Of a DNA stretch of 58,774 nucleotides, positions 45,701 through 54,492 are shown piece by piece; the first letter of the stretch is position 1; each line of letters opens with the position of its first letter. Both the position numbers and the translations under genes were made by a program. Source of the DNA: CAYPIE01 sp964410665 (lineage in GTDB: Bacteria > Planctomycetota > Planctomycetia > Gemmatales > Gemmataceae); contig CAYPIE010000031.1 in NCBI GenBank assembly GCA_964410665.1, positions 1 to 58,774 of the forward strand. Reading direction: 5' to 3'. Below the pieces are notes generated by a model. That model worked only from the letters and a program-made list of their open reading frames with translations. It did not search any database and had not been told where the DNA came from.

Positions 45701-46320
45701 CGCTGGTACAGAATCCGGGAGTAGCCGTGGCCAGCGAGGGCGAGGAAGTCCCCCTGGTCTACCGCTGGGTCGATGACCTGCTACTGGCCCGCCTGGCCAA
45801 CAAGACCAGCGAAGACGTGGTCTTGTGCCGCACCCCTGTCATGGAGACGACCGAGCTACTTGACGAGCTGGCAAGCCACGCTTCCGGCGACGGGGAGGAA
45901 GACTGGACGACCTACCGCCAAAGCGACCCCGAGCGCTTTGCTACCCTGAAGACGTTGCAGCGCAGCATCGGGCTGGGGCTGGCAATCCAGGGCGAGGCCG
46001 CAGGCATCCGCTTCATGCCCGAAGCAGGCCTGCATCAGTTCAAGGGGTACCCCGTACACGGCGAGGGGGACAGCGTCCAAGTGTTAGTGCAGACCCATCC
46101 GACAGACCTAAGCGACACCATCGCGCCCCCGGCTTTGACGCGCCGGGGCAAGTTGGACGAGTACCCGCTCCGTCGCGTCTACCGCTTGGCAGCGTCGATG
46201 GTCGACGATGCCCGGCTCGAGCAACACGTACCGTTCTACCACCGCTCGCTGCCGAAGCTGCTGGCTGAGACCAGCCTCACCCTCATGCGTGCCACCCTGC
46301 AGCAAATGGTTCTCGAATGA
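42775..46320 (+). CDS. double-AAA+ (Clp-like) ATPase with C-terminal PCRF-like region, first of a pair
   Basis: 1181 residues from the ATG at 42775. Residues about 1-205 are a novel N-terminal domain shared with the next gene. AAA+ D1 has Walker A GPSGVGKT (234-241), but the Walker B position reads AILHLGSL (295-302) with no Asp-Glu, so D1 probably does not hydrolyse ATP. D2 is canonical: GPTGVGKT (512-519), LLLDEFEKAH (Asp583, Glu584), sensor ILTSNLGAE, and a Clp-type C-lid with GFDVRYGARPLKRAME. The D2 pore loop (553-566) lacks the Clp GYVG aromatic. After a coiled coil (about 780-910), residues about 913-1115 resemble the PCRF domain of release factors, ending GLAIQGEAAG then PEAGLHQF (1066-1089). 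There is no GGQ. The stop overlaps the next start as ATGA. Confidence 0.88.
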   Translation: MPHSVKFPLGIVYRREGSGLLLARCLFFPELSRLGRRRSSLERTMRHNLAKLLREQAPGQLHLRRRTIEAERLLVPISIEPPERSSAWRTALNLRYCVFLWTHEANLRVAWVPDLDLELLIPGSDDPVPALRSEIHAYLSREQLGKNLYVALNIPCEPRQQLEWVPLDLKLPTLLQQHKQREAEAELQQKPELNQVSTHLEASTLTPAFNVEETVLQLTDAFTSPQPRSVLLVGPSGVGKTAAFHEFVRQSAALQLGQTVFYETSGARIVAGMSGFGMWQERCQKLWREAAKLKAILHLGSLVELMHVGKSECQHTGIAGFFRPFMARGDFLVICECTPEQIPLIERDEPSLLQVFRQIPVPEPDHARGRQILEHTVDHLRKSVPKSPLLSPTALDAIDRLHRRYATYSAYPGRPIRFLRNLLQDAQVTPDSAAPVSLTEDAVLTAFTRETGFPRVLLDPAQPLDLEATRQWFTQRVMGQPEAIDFIVNLLATIKAGLTRPQRPIASLLFIGPTGVGKTEMAKTLAEFLFGSQTRLTRLDMSEYADPVAAQRLTGITWGGERGSEGVLTARVREQPFLVLLLDEFEKAHPACFDLLLQMLGEARLTDAGGRLADFRNAVIILTSNLGAESYQQGSFGFDDGPRDLAAARDHFTRAVQRFLRPEIFNRIDRIVPFAPLDATTVRTIADKELRAIEQRDGVRYRPLDLHVDPAVLEHLAAKGFDVRYGARPLKRAMERQLLAPLSHAVNRYAGNRSLEVKVQRVDEELNIQVQPRKLDDPQRRDSLTTRWGRLLSDVAKLRRWHQLLGRSSIVRELDNDDFQLQRLEKQLRRRKGQLRRSEQYLYASLGRSRVLREAVHDQIKQVERFETELLVQYYQEQEIALADPAAFQTRLEQQTEQLAVLTRQWDRLLFRLYDRDNPASDQATLILFGERRSRLELALAYSQVCRDLNYQVHWLAYQLPTNEDREAVKQIPRPALVQNPGVAVASEGEEVPLVYRWVDDLLLARLANKTSEDVVLCRTPVMETTELLDELASHASGDGEEDWTTYRQSDPERFATLKTLQRSIGLGLAIQGEAAGIRFMPEAGLHQFKGYPVHGEGDSVQVLVQTHPTDLSDTIAPPALTRRGKLDEYPLRRVYRLAASMVDDARLEQHVPFYHRSLPKLLAETSLTLMRATLQQMVLE

Positions 46321-49300
46321 TCTTCCACCTGCCCTTGTACCTGACGACCAGCAAACACCCGGTCACCGGGATCAAGGTATACCATGCCCGGCCACTGTTC
46401 TTTGAGCGGCCTTCTCTCCGTGATGAACAGCTGGGCCGGCTGATGCTCCAGCTAGGCCGGCGACTGCAGGAACACCTCACCCGCCTGGGCCGGCAAGATC
46501 ACCACGACGAGCTGGCCCGCTGGGCCTTTAGCCCGCCCACCGCTCAGCATCGCCTAAATCTGACCCTGGAGCTCCGCCGCTCGCGGCCGAAGTGCCGTTT
46601 TTTCCTGGTCGTCTTTGCCCACCGCGGCAAGCGGATCGCCTTTTGCCCAGCCATCGACGACCTGTGGTTCGAATATGACCGCGGCGAAGATCTGGCCTCC
46701 CGCGCCACCGAGGTGTTGACCGACTACTTCCGTGACCTGGAGAAACAGGCCCTCGACGACGCCAAAGGCAACGACCCGCCGGTCTACGCCCGCCCAGCCA
46801 CCTACGCCATGACGGGAACCGCCTGGATCACCACGCTTGACCTGGATATCACTCCGGCCAGTAAGCTCGTTCGCAAACCGGTGCTGCCGTTCCTTTTCCT
46901 CGGCGACGCCGAGACCATGTCCGGGGCCGAAGAACTCCGGCGCGTCGGCCGCTGCTTGGACTGGCACTACCCCGACCACCTGGAGCGGGCGACAATGCGC
47001 GAACGCGAGGTCGCCGAGCTGAGCAAACTGCTCGACCATCCAGACCGCCGGCCGGTGCTGCTGATCGGACCCCGCCTGGTCGGCAAGACCACTATCCTCG
47101 AGGAATGCATCTACCGCCGGGTGGCCCGGCGACGTTCACCGCACCGCGACAAGGCCAACACCTGGCTGATCGCCCCTCAACGGCTGATCTCAGGCATGTC
47201 ATACGTCGGCCAGTGGGAAAACCGCCTGCTGGCCATCCTCAAGGAAATACACAAACGAGATCATATCCTTTATTTCGATGATCTCCTCGGTCTATTCCGG
47301 GCGGGACAAACCGGCAACTCGTCCCTAAACGTCGCCCATGTCCTGAAACCCTACATCGAACGCCGCGACCTGCGGCTGGTGGCGGAGATCACCCCGGAAG
47401 CGCTGCATATCCTGCGTGAGCAGGACCGAGGCCTGGCCGACCAATTCCACCTGCTGCCGATCGGCGAGCCGACCGACCGGGACAACTTGCAGATCATGAT
47501 CCAGACGCAACGCCAGGATGAGGACCGCCACGGCTGTGTCTTTGACCTGGAAGTCCTGCCGACGGTCCTAGACCTAACCCGCCGCTATGTCCGCGATGCG
47601 GCTTACCCCGGCAAGGCCGCGCGCATGCTCCGCCAGCTCGCGGTCCGCGGTAGCCAGCTACGCCGCCCGAAGGAAGAGAAGGCGCGGCTCGGCGAAATGC
47701 CACCGCGACCGGTGCTCTCCCGTCAGGATGTGTACCAGGAGTTCCAGGCCCAGACCGGGTTGGCGATGCAGTTCCTCGATCCCCGCGGCCGCCTCGAGCG
47801 ACGGGAGATCCTGGAAGCCCTCGGCGATCGCGTCGTCGGTCAGCCGCACGCCCTAGAGGCGGTGGCAGATGTGCTGGCCATCGCCAAGGCTCGTCTGAAC
47901 GACCCCGACCGTCCGCTGGCCACCTTCCTATTCCTCGGCCCGACCGGCGTCGGCAAGACCGAATGTGCCAAGGCCATCGCCCACTATCTGTTCGGCGACG
48001 CCGACAAGCTGCTTCGCTTCGACATGAACGAGTATGTCGACCCTGGCTCGGCCGCTCGGCTAGTGGGAACCTTCCACCAGCCCGAGGGTCTGTTCACCGC
48101 GGCTATCCGCCGTCAACCATTCGCCGTGGTGTTACTCGATGAGATCGAGAAGGCCGACCCCGAAGTCTTTGATCTGCTCTTGCAGGTCCTCGGCGAGGGA
48201 CGCCTGACCGATGCCCTGGGCCGCACCGCCGACTTCACCAACGCCATCGTGCTGTTAACCTCCAACCTGGGCGTCCGCGAAGCTGAGACCAACCTAGGAT
48301 TTGGCCCCACCGACGTCGCGGCCGCCGCTACCGCCTACCAGACCACCGCCGAACGCTTCTTCCGCCCCGAGTTCTTCAATCGACTGGATCGGGTGATTCC
48401 GTTTCGGCGGCTGGAACGCCAGGCCATTCGGAAGATCGCCCGGCTACTGGTCCAGCAGGTGCTCAAACGCGAAGGCTTTCAGCATCGTCGTTGTCTGATT
48501 CAGGTCGATGACCAGGCAATCGAGCAGATCGTCGCCGTTGGCTTTGACCCCATACTCGGTGCCCGGGCCATGAAACGAGCGGTAGAGCGTTACCTGGTCC
48601 AGCCCGTGGCCACGCGTCTGGCCAACATCCCGGTCGACCAGTTCACCCTGATCGAGGTCTACCCAGCGACCGCAAAGGTGGGTGCCGATGTCCTCGGGAG
48701 TCCCAGCCTGGCGGTGGCGGTGCAGCCGCTGAAGATGGTGAAGGCCCTGCCGAGGGCTGAGGCAGTCGATGTGACCCCGGCGGAGCGTTTTCGCGAAACG
48801 CAGCGGGTGTTCAACGCTCTGACTGCCCGCTTCGCCCTACTGCGACCGGAGGGAGTCATCAGCCGCCACGACTTGGATAGCCGCCACGACCGCTACTTCA
48901 CGCTCAAAGAACACGCCGAGCGGATCGAGGCGGGCTTACGGCAAATCAAGGACTCGATCGACCGCAACGGCGTCCCCAACTATGCGACGGCTCTGTCTCT
49001 GTCGACTCATGGCCGGGGCATCTGGCGGGTGTACCGCAATGAAAATGCCGAGCTGAGCGGGCTCCTAGGAAGCGAGCGTGCCGGGATCGCCGACTTTCAG
49101 GACACCATCCGCGAACTGGCCGCCGCTGCCGATGTCCCCGAGCCCAGCCAGGAAATCTGGGATCTGCTCGACCAGCAACTGCGGCTATTGGCATTGATGA
49201 CCGACCCCAGCCCCACCGCCGACTCAGTGCTGCTCTACCTCATCACCCCCGTGGACCCGCCACCGTTCGTCAAATCATTAAACCTGGCCACCCGCTACGT

Positions 49301-49823
49301 CGAAGCCTTCCGCAGCCCGCTCGGCCAGGCGGCCAACCTCTTGGAAGTCGATGACCTCCCCTTTCACGGCCAGGTGATCCTGCTCCAGGGCATCAACGTG
49401 GCCGCTCTGGCCTGCTTGGAGGTAGGCACACACCTGTTGTCGCCACGCCATGCCTCGTTTTGCCCGGTCGGCGTCTACTGCCAACCCGTCCCAGCGGGTA
49501 CCACCCCGGAAGCAATCCTGCAGCAACAGACCGAGCAATACCGTCAGTGGCGTTCCCAGTTAGCGGCAGAGCTGGGCTCCCTGGACAGTAACCCGTTCCG
49601 CGCCGGCCCGATCGTGCGGCTCTACGTCGAAGGCCAAACCACTGTCGACCCGCGTACCGGACTTCTCGGCGCCGACCTACCAACACCGGAGCAATTGGCC
49701 AGCTTTCTGCTGGCCACCCTGCCGCCGGTGAACGTACCCGAAGGAGCGCAAGCCGATGCGGACGCCACTGCCCTGCGTGACCGGGCCGAGCGGTTGCTCG
49801 ATGATGCGGACTGGGATCGGTAA
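46317..49823 (+). CDS. double-AAA+ (Clp-like) ATPase with C-terminal PCRF-like region, second of a pair
   Basis: 1168 residues; the ATG overlaps the previous stop by 4 bases, so translation is coupled. It is a paralogue of its neighbour along its whole length. The N-terminal domain (about 1-215) has the same strand pattern. D1 has GPRLVGKT (251-258) and keeps an acidic Walker B, ILYFDDLLG (Asp321-Asp322). D2 has GPTGVGKT (541-548), LLDEIEKADP (Asp608, Glu609) and LLTSNLGVRE. The D2 pore loop is GTFHQPEG (584-591), again without the aromatic GYVG. Residues about 949-1080 resemble PCRF, with VILLQGINVAALACLEVGTH (1020-1039) matching the release-factor pattern '(I/L)xIxGxxAxxxLxxExGxH'. GGQ is absent. 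It may form mixed rings with its neighbour; this is inference. Confidence 0.88.
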   Translation: MIFHLPLYLTTSKHPVTGIKVYHARPLFFERPSLRDEQLGRLMLQLGRRLQEHLTRLGRQDHHDELARWAFSPPTAQHRLNLTLELRRSRPKCRFFLVVFAHRGKRIAFCPAIDDLWFEYDRGEDLASRATEVLTDYFRDLEKQALDDAKGNDPPVYARPATYAMTGTAWITTLDLDITPASKLVRKPVLPFLFLGDAETMSGAEELRRVGRCLDWHYPDHLERATMREREVAELSKLLDHPDRRPVLLIGPRLVGKTTILEECIYRRVARRRSPHRDKANTWLIAPQRLISGMSYVGQWENRLLAILKEIHKRDHILYFDDLLGLFRAGQTGNSSLNVAHVLKPYIERRDLRLVAEITPEALHILREQDRGLADQFHLLPIGEPTDRDNLQIMIQTQRQDEDRHGCVFDLEVLPTVLDLTRRYVRDAAYPGKAARMLRQLAVRGSQLRRPKEEKARLGEMPPRPVLSRQDVYQEFQAQTGLAMQFLDPRGRLERREILEALGDRVVGQPHALEAVADVLAIAKARLNDPDRPLATFLFLGPTGVGKTECAKAIAHYLFGDADKLLRFDMNEYVDPGSAARLVGTFHQPEGLFTAAIRRQPFAVVLLDEIEKADPEVFDLLLQVLGEGRLTDALGRTADFTNAIVLLTSNLGVREAETNLGFGPTDVAAAATAYQTTAERFFRPEFFNRLDRVIPFRRLERQAIRKIARLLVQQVLKREGFQHRRCLIQVDDQAIEQIVAVGFDPILGARAMKRAVERYLVQPVATRLANIPVDQFTLIEVYPATAKVGADVLGSPSLAVAVQPLKMVKALPRAEAVDVTPAERFRETQRVFNALTARFALLRPEGVISRHDLDSRHDRYFTLKEHAERIEAGLRQIKDSIDRNGVPNYATALSLSTHGRGIWRVYRNENAELSGLLGSERAGIADFQDTIRELAAAADVPEPSQEIWDLLDQQLRLLALMTDPSPTADSVLLYLITPVDPPPFVKSLNLATRYVEAFRSPLGQAANLLEVDDLPFHGQVILLQGINVAALACLEVGTHLLSPRHASFCPVGVYCQPVPAGTTPEAILQQQTEQYRQWRSQLAAELGSLDSNPFRAGPIVRLYVEGQTTVDPRTGLLGADLPTPEQLASFLLATLPPVNVPEGAQADADATALRDRAERLLDDADWDR

Positions 49824-49925
49824 CGGGAGAAGGCTTCAGGGAGTCCTAGTAGTTCCGGACCGATGACGGAACACTGCTTTCAAGTGCGGTTCCTCTCTGG
49901 CAGAAGCGATACAGTCAAGGTGACT

Positions 49926-50573
49926 TTACACCCCCGCCTTGGCCAGACGCTCGGCGAACGAGTCCTTCCAGGGCTGTGACAGTGCCTCGATGCCGAGCGC
50001 TTGCCTCGCCCCCTCGAGGTTGTCGGTGTCGACATACATCAGCTTGGTCAGCGCGATGATGTTCATGCGAACTGGGGCTACCCGCTCCAGGATGAACGTG
50101 TCCCCGGCACCGACTTCTCCCTCCTGAAGCACCCGCAGGTAGAAGCCCACCCGGCCGGAGCGGAGGAATTGCTTTAGGAAGTTGGGGATGCCCATGCGCA
50201 CGTTGAGCTTGAAACACGGCGGCCGTGGTTGGCTGACCTCGACGATGGCCGAGCCGATGCGGAACACATCGCCGACACAGATTTGGTCCTCAGTCATGCC
50301 TTCGACGGTGAAGTTTTCGCCGAACTGGCCGTAGACGAAGTCGTCCCGACCCAGCTCCTGCTCCCAGAAGCGGTAGGTCTCCAGCGAAAACACATAGACC
50401 GCCCGGTTGGGGCCTCCGTGGGCCTCGAGGTCGGCCTGGCCGTCGCCGTCGAGGTTGAGCATGCGCAGCATCACACGCCCCTCGACCGGGTCCTTGTAGA
50501 TGCCGGTCGAGAACGTCTTGGACCCACTGGTGACGAACTTTGGCATACCGACGTTGAGCGAAATTAACCGCAT
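49926..50573 (-). CDS. MOSC domain protein (YiiM-like)
   Basis: 215 residues from the ATG at 50573, which gives the family start MRLISLNVGMPKFV; a start six codons earlier is possible. Features: AHGGPNRAVYVFSLETYRFW, YGQFGENFTVEGM, and QPRPPCFKL with the conserved Cys that carries sulfur in MOSC proteins. MOSC domains occur in molybdenum cofactor sulfurases and in YiiM/mARC-type N-hydroxyl reductases. It is cytosolic. It lies convergent to the double AAA+ pair, about 100 bases away; no molybdenum genes are near. Confidence 0.92.
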   Translation of the reverse strand: MRLISLNVGMPKFVTSGSKTFSTGIYKDPVEGRVMLRMLNLDGDGQADLEAHGGPNRAVYVFSLETYRFWEQELGRDDFVYGQFGENFTVEGMTEDQICVGDVFRIGSAIVEVSQPRPPCFKLNVRMGIPNFLKQFLRSGRVGFYLRVLQEGEVGAGDTFILERVAPVRMNIIALTKLMYVDTDNLEGARQALGIEALSQPWKDSFAERLAKAGV

Positions 50574-50754
50574 CAATGCGTTCCTCGTCATGATCGCCTC
50601 TACTGAAGTGTTCCCGCCAGAGTGGCGTGGTGACTTCCTTGCGATAGTGACGTCTTTTTAGGATTGCAGCAATCCGGCGGTAAGCCCTGGTGAAATCCAC
50701 AAGGATGCTGAAACTTGGGTGGCTTCGGTCTCATTCGGGGCCACCCGAGTCATT

Positions 50755-53700
50755 CTAGCGGATGATCATCCGCTGGGGCTTCGGCAGCCACACTTCCGGC
50801 AACCCACGCTTTTGGGCGAGCGTGTTCAACCGGGGCACGGCTAGCTTCTGGACAACCTCCAGCGCGAACTTACACCGAGCCAGCTCACGCTCCAAGTCCT
50901 CAGCCACCCGCCGCATGCCCTGGGTCGGCTCACCCTCACCCTCGCAGACGAACTCCAGCAGCAGGGTAAGTTGCGAATACAGCTTCGCCCCGCCTCGGGC
51001 CGCGGAGATATCATAACTCACCTGGGCCTTCGGATTGTGAAGGGCGGCTTCCAAGCGGTCCAGCCGCCTGGTCAGTCTGGCAAGTCGATAGCGGTATCTC
51101 CTGCCGACGGGCCAGTCGGCATTGGCCAGCAGCTGCCAGTACAGCTCGAGTCGCATGCGCAGCCCGCGGACCTCTTCGACCAGGGTACTGACCTCGCTGA
51201 TCGCGTCACGGATCCGTAGCGCCANNNNNNNNNNNNNNNNNNNNNNNNNNNNNNNNNNNNNNNNNNNNNNNNNNNNNNNNNNNNNNNNNNNNNNNNNNNN
51301 NNNNNNNNNNNNNNNNNNNNNNNNGAGTTCGTCCTCATCAGACTCTTCCACTTGCAGACTATCAAAGGCGACTATCTCCTTCCCCGCGGCGTTCAGCACC
51401 ACCAGGCTCACAGGGTGATCTTCGTCGGCGTCCTGCTTGAGGTAGTAGTGGATCACGGCACCATCAGGCGGGTTGTCCCCCACCGCTTGTTCGGTATGCA
51501 CCGACACCTCAGGATGCAGGTGCCAGCGGGTGGCGGGGGGAATCGGGAAGAGATGCACCGGACGATCGGCCAGCTTCGCCGACCATTCGCGGATAGGCGT
51601 CAGGTCATCGAGGATCCAGATCGACCGTCCGTGAGTTCCTACCACCAGATCACGCTCGGTCACGACCAGATCGTGTACCGCCACCGTAGGCAGGTTCAGC
51701 TTCAAGGCGTCCCAGGTCTTCCCCGCGTCGCGTGAAAACATGACACCCCGCTCGGTCCCCAGATAAACCAGCCCCTTGCACGTCGGATCCTCCCGGACGA
51801 CATGCAGGTAGACATCGTCAGGCAAGTCGCCGGTCAGTTTCGTCCAGGTCTTGCCATAGTCGGTGGTCCGCCACAGGTAGGGGTGGTAGTCATCCAGCCG
51901 GTGCCGTTCGACCACCAGGTAGGCGGTCGCTGGATCGTGGGGGGAGGGTTCGATGCCGCCCACCGTTCCCCAGTCGGGCAGGTCAGGGATGTTGGCGGTC
52001 ACTTCGGTCCAGGTCTCGCCATCGTCGCGTGAGAGGTGCACCCGCCCGTCGTCAGTGCCGACCCACAGAGCTGGAGTCGCCTGGGGATTGTTCTTCGGAA
52101 CGCTGCTCTCGGCGACGACAAAGATCGTCCCGTATATCTCGGCGCCGATATTGTCGCCGGTAATTGGTCCACCTGACCAGCGCTGCTTCTGCTTGTCGTT
52201 GCGGGTCAGGTCGCCGCTGATCTCTTCCCAGCTCTGTCCACCGTCGCGCGAGCGAAACAGCACGTTGGCGGCATGGTACAGAGTGCCCGGGGTGTGCCGG
52301 GACACCAGGATCGGAGCAGTCCACGGGTAGCGGTAGGGCATCTTCGCCGGGTCGATCCCCGATGGGTTCCACGGGTACGCGCTAACGTTACGGGCGGTGC
52401 GTGTCTTGCAGTCGAAACGCGTGATGATGCCGCCGTACTCCCCGGCGTAGACGATATTCGGGTCATGCGGGTCGGGGATGGCCCAGCCGGCCTCGCCACC
52501 GCCGACGCTGGCCCAGTGGCCAAGTAGCACCCCGCTCTCGTTGAGGGAGTGGCTCGGTCCGGAGGCGGTGCCCATGTCCTGCATGCAACCCATGACGTGG
52601 TACGGCCGGCGGCTGTCACAGGCGATGTGGTAGAACTGGCAGATCGGCAACGGCGGGGCGTACCAGTCATCACCATCGTTCACCGAGACATCCACACCGC
52701 CATCATGGGCGCTGATCATCCGCCGCGGGTCTGCCGGGTCGATCCAGATGGCGTGGTGGTCTGCATGGCTCGTGCCGCCGACCACCTCGAAGGTTTTGCC
52801 GCCGTCCATGCTGCGAAGCAGCTCCACCTGGGGGACGTAGACCACCTCAGGGTCGGTAGGATGGACGGTCAGGGTGGAGTAATACCAGGGCCGCTGGCGG
52901 AGCGCCCGGTGGGCGTTGATTCGCTTCCAAGTGGCACCGCCGTCGTTCGATCGGAACAGCCCGCCCCTCTCGGCCTCGATCAGGGCATAGACCCGGCGGT
53001 TGTCCGAAGGGGCGACGGCAACACCCACTTTGCCCCAGATGCCCTCGGGAAGCCCATTGTCGGGGGCCCGCTCCTTGAGGGAAGTCCAGGTATCGCCACC
53101 GTCGCTGGACACGCACAGATCGCTGCCTGGGCCGCCGCTGGTCAGGGTCCAGGGCAGTCGCCGAGCCTGCCATAGCCCCACGAAGAGCTTGCGCGGGTTC
53201 TTCGGGTCGAAGCACAAGTCACAGGCCCCGGTGTCCTCGTCCCGCTTGAGGACCTGCTCCCAGGTGTCACCCCCATCAGTAGTGCGGTAAACGCCCCGCT
53301 GGCGGTTCGGCCCGAAGGCGTGGCCGAGCACCGCGGCGTAGGCCACCCGGGGATCGGTCGGGTGCACGATGATGTCACCGATCTGGCCGACTTCCTTCCA
53401 GCAATGGGTCCAGGTCTGGCCGGCGTCGGTGGAGACGTAGATGCCGTTGCCGGCGGCGACGTTGCCACGGATGTTGGCCTCACCACTACCGACGTAGACG
53501 ACATTTGAGTCGGACGGAGCGATTGCGATCGAGCCGATCGAGGAAATGGGCTGGTCATCAAAGATCGGCTCCCAGTTGGTGCCGCCATCTTGGGACTTCC
53601 AGACACCGCCCGAAGCGGTCGCGGCGTAGTAGGTTCGGGGGTCACCGGGCACACCGACGGCCATGCTGACGCGCCCGCCGACGGCCGGGCCGATCGAACG

Positions 53701-53796
53701 ATACTCCAGGTTCGCAAGTTCCGGCGGCGTCTCAGACCCGGCTGGTAGAGGGACGGAACACAGCCCTGCAAGCAGGCAGCAGGTGAAAAAGCGCAT
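50755..53796 (-). CDS. secreted Asp-box (sortilin/BNR-type) beta-propeller protein, interrupted by a scaffold gap
   Basis: Start at the ATG at 53796, which gives a Sec signal peptide (MRFFTCCLLAGLCSVPLPAG). The body carries about ten Asp-box repeats of the form S-x-D-x-G-x-(T/S)-W, for example SQDGGTNW, STDAGQTW, TTDGGDTW and SRDDGETW, as in VPS10/sortilin and BNR propellers. The C-terminal ~200 residues are helical. A 100-N gap (51225-51324) removes part of the region between propeller and helical tail; the paralogue at 54493 suggests about 97 residues are missing. The frame happens to stay open across the N run. Exported glycan- or protein-binding role is likely; catalytic activity is unproven. 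Confidence 0.85.
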   Translation of the reverse strand: MRFFTCCLLAGLCSVPLPAGSETPPELANLEYRSIGPAVGGRVSMAVGVPGDPRTYYAATASGGVWKSQDGGTNWEPIFDDQPISSIGSIAIAPSDSNVVYVGSGEANIRGNVAAGNGIYVSTDAGQTWTHCWKEVGQIGDIIVHPTDPRVAYAAVLGHAFGPNRQRGVYRTTDGGDTWEQVLKRDEDTGACDLCFDPKNPRKLFVGLWQARRLPWTLTSGGPGSDLCVSSDGGDTWTSLKERAPDNGLPEGIWGKVGVAVAPSDNRRVYALIEAERGGLFRSNDGGATWKRINAHRALRQRPWYYSTLTVHPTDPEVVYVPQVELLRSMDGGKTFEVVGGTSHADHHAIWIDPADPRRMISAHDGGVDVSVNDGDDWYAPPLPICQFYHIACDSRRPYHVMGCMQDMGTASGPSHSLNESGVLLGHWASVGGGEAGWAIPDPHDPNIVYAGEYGGIITRFDCKTRTARNVSAYPWNPSGIDPAKMPYRYPWTAPILVSRHTPGTLYHAANVLFRSRDGGQSWEEISGDLTRNDKQKQRWSGGPITGDNIGAEIYGTIFVVAESSVPKNNPQATPALWVGTDDGRVHLSRDDGETWTEVTANIPDLPDWGTVGGIEPSPHDPATAYLVVERHRLDDYHPYLWRTTDYGKTWTKLTGDLPDDVYLHVVREDPTCKGLVYLGTERGVMFSRDAGKTWDALKLNLPTVAVHDLVVTERDLVVGTHGRSIWILDDLTPIREWSAKLADRPVHLFPIPPATRWHLHPEVSVHTEQAVGDNPPDGAVIHYYLKQDADEDHPVSLVVLNAAGKEIVAFDSLQVEESDEDELXXXXXXXXXXXXXXXXXXXXXXXXXXXXXXXXXXALRIRDAISEVSTLVEEVRGLRMRLELYWQLLANADWPVGRRYRYRLARLTRRLDRLEAALHNPKAQVSYDISAARGGAKLYSQLTLLLEFVCEGEGEPTQGMRRVAEDLERELARCKFALEVVQKLAVPRLNTLAQKRGLPEVWLPKPQRMIIR
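51225..51324. other. 100-base scaffold gap (N)
   Basis: Exactly 100 N, the conventional filler for a gap of unknown size. It falls inside the Asp-box protein gene where a paralogue lies 4 kb away, which could have confused assembly. By comparison with the intact paralogue the true gap is probably near 290 bases. Confidence 0.98.
53101..53697. repeat. 597-base tract identical to 57025-57621, copy 1
   Basis: Read base by base against 57025-57621 (offset 3924) I find no difference, while sequence on both sides differs often. It covers the part of the Asp-box gene encoding from just after the signal peptide to the fourth Asp-box. Confidence 0.85.
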
Positions 53797-54492
53797 TGGG
53801 GATGATCTCGATGAGTGCGATAGGAAATTCGCCAAATTTGGCGTGGTCAGTATAGCCGTTCAAGTCACCAGCGTCCAGAAGAACGTTATCACGCCAGACA
53901 TTCTGGTACCATTGACCACGTCTTTCTCCCTGCGCGGCAAGACGTTGGCGCTTGACCACAGCACATCAACGCCCATCCGCACCTTCGACTGCACTCCCCT
54001 TGCCCACGGTTCCTTTGCCGAGGTTGATTCGACCGCAATCTGGAGGTTGACCAACGCTTGCGAGACCATGGTGCTTACAACCCACAGGTATTACCGCAGT
54101 TTTACCAACGGGAACGCCTCTGAATGAAGGTTGAATCCAGATCCTGCTCTGCAGTGCGGTGGTTGTCGCCACCGGACTGACGTTGATGTTCGCTTCGCTC
54201 GCAGCCAATTGACGAGGACGCGGGTTGACGATTTTCACACCTACGTGAGCAACCGAGCAATCAGGTTTTTCCCGATCGGGGACGCCATGAGTCGCGACGG
54301 ATCCCACAATTCGGTCATGCTTCTTGGAGTTGAGCAACTCCGGGAGTATGACCGGATTGTGGGATCCAGATCGAGCAACGTGTGTTTGCCGAGCCAGTCC
54401 CGCCTAAAGAGCAGACCGGGTTGACGAAAGCGTCTCCCGGTTTGGGCCAACTTTCCGCTGGCCGAGGATGCGATCGGCTCGGGCGAGCTGTT
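53797..54492. other. 696-base intergenic stretch between two Asp-box paralogues
   Basis: Several short open frames occur on both strands, none with recognisable content. A 20-base inverted repeat with a nested hairpin lies at 54299-54367. I see no promoter pair I would defend. Confidence 0.5.
54299..54367. repeat. long inverted repeat with nested hairpin
   Basis: Arms 54299-54318 and 54348-54367 (20 bases, one mismatch that would be a G-U pair in RNA) enclose a 29-base loop. That loop contains a second hairpin, GGAGTT-GAGC-AACTCC. No T-run follows on either strand, so it is not a standard terminator. It lies 126 bases past the stop of the downstream Asp-box gene. Confidence 0.85.

Noticed and set aside
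42775..49823. Ordinary ClpB/ClpC chaperones.
   Set aside because: There is no Clp-N domain, no ClpB middle domain and no GYVG pore loop, and both have a long extra C-terminal region.
54299..54367. An intrinsic terminator for the Asp-box gene.
   Set aside because: The hairpin is strong but no T-run follows on either strand.
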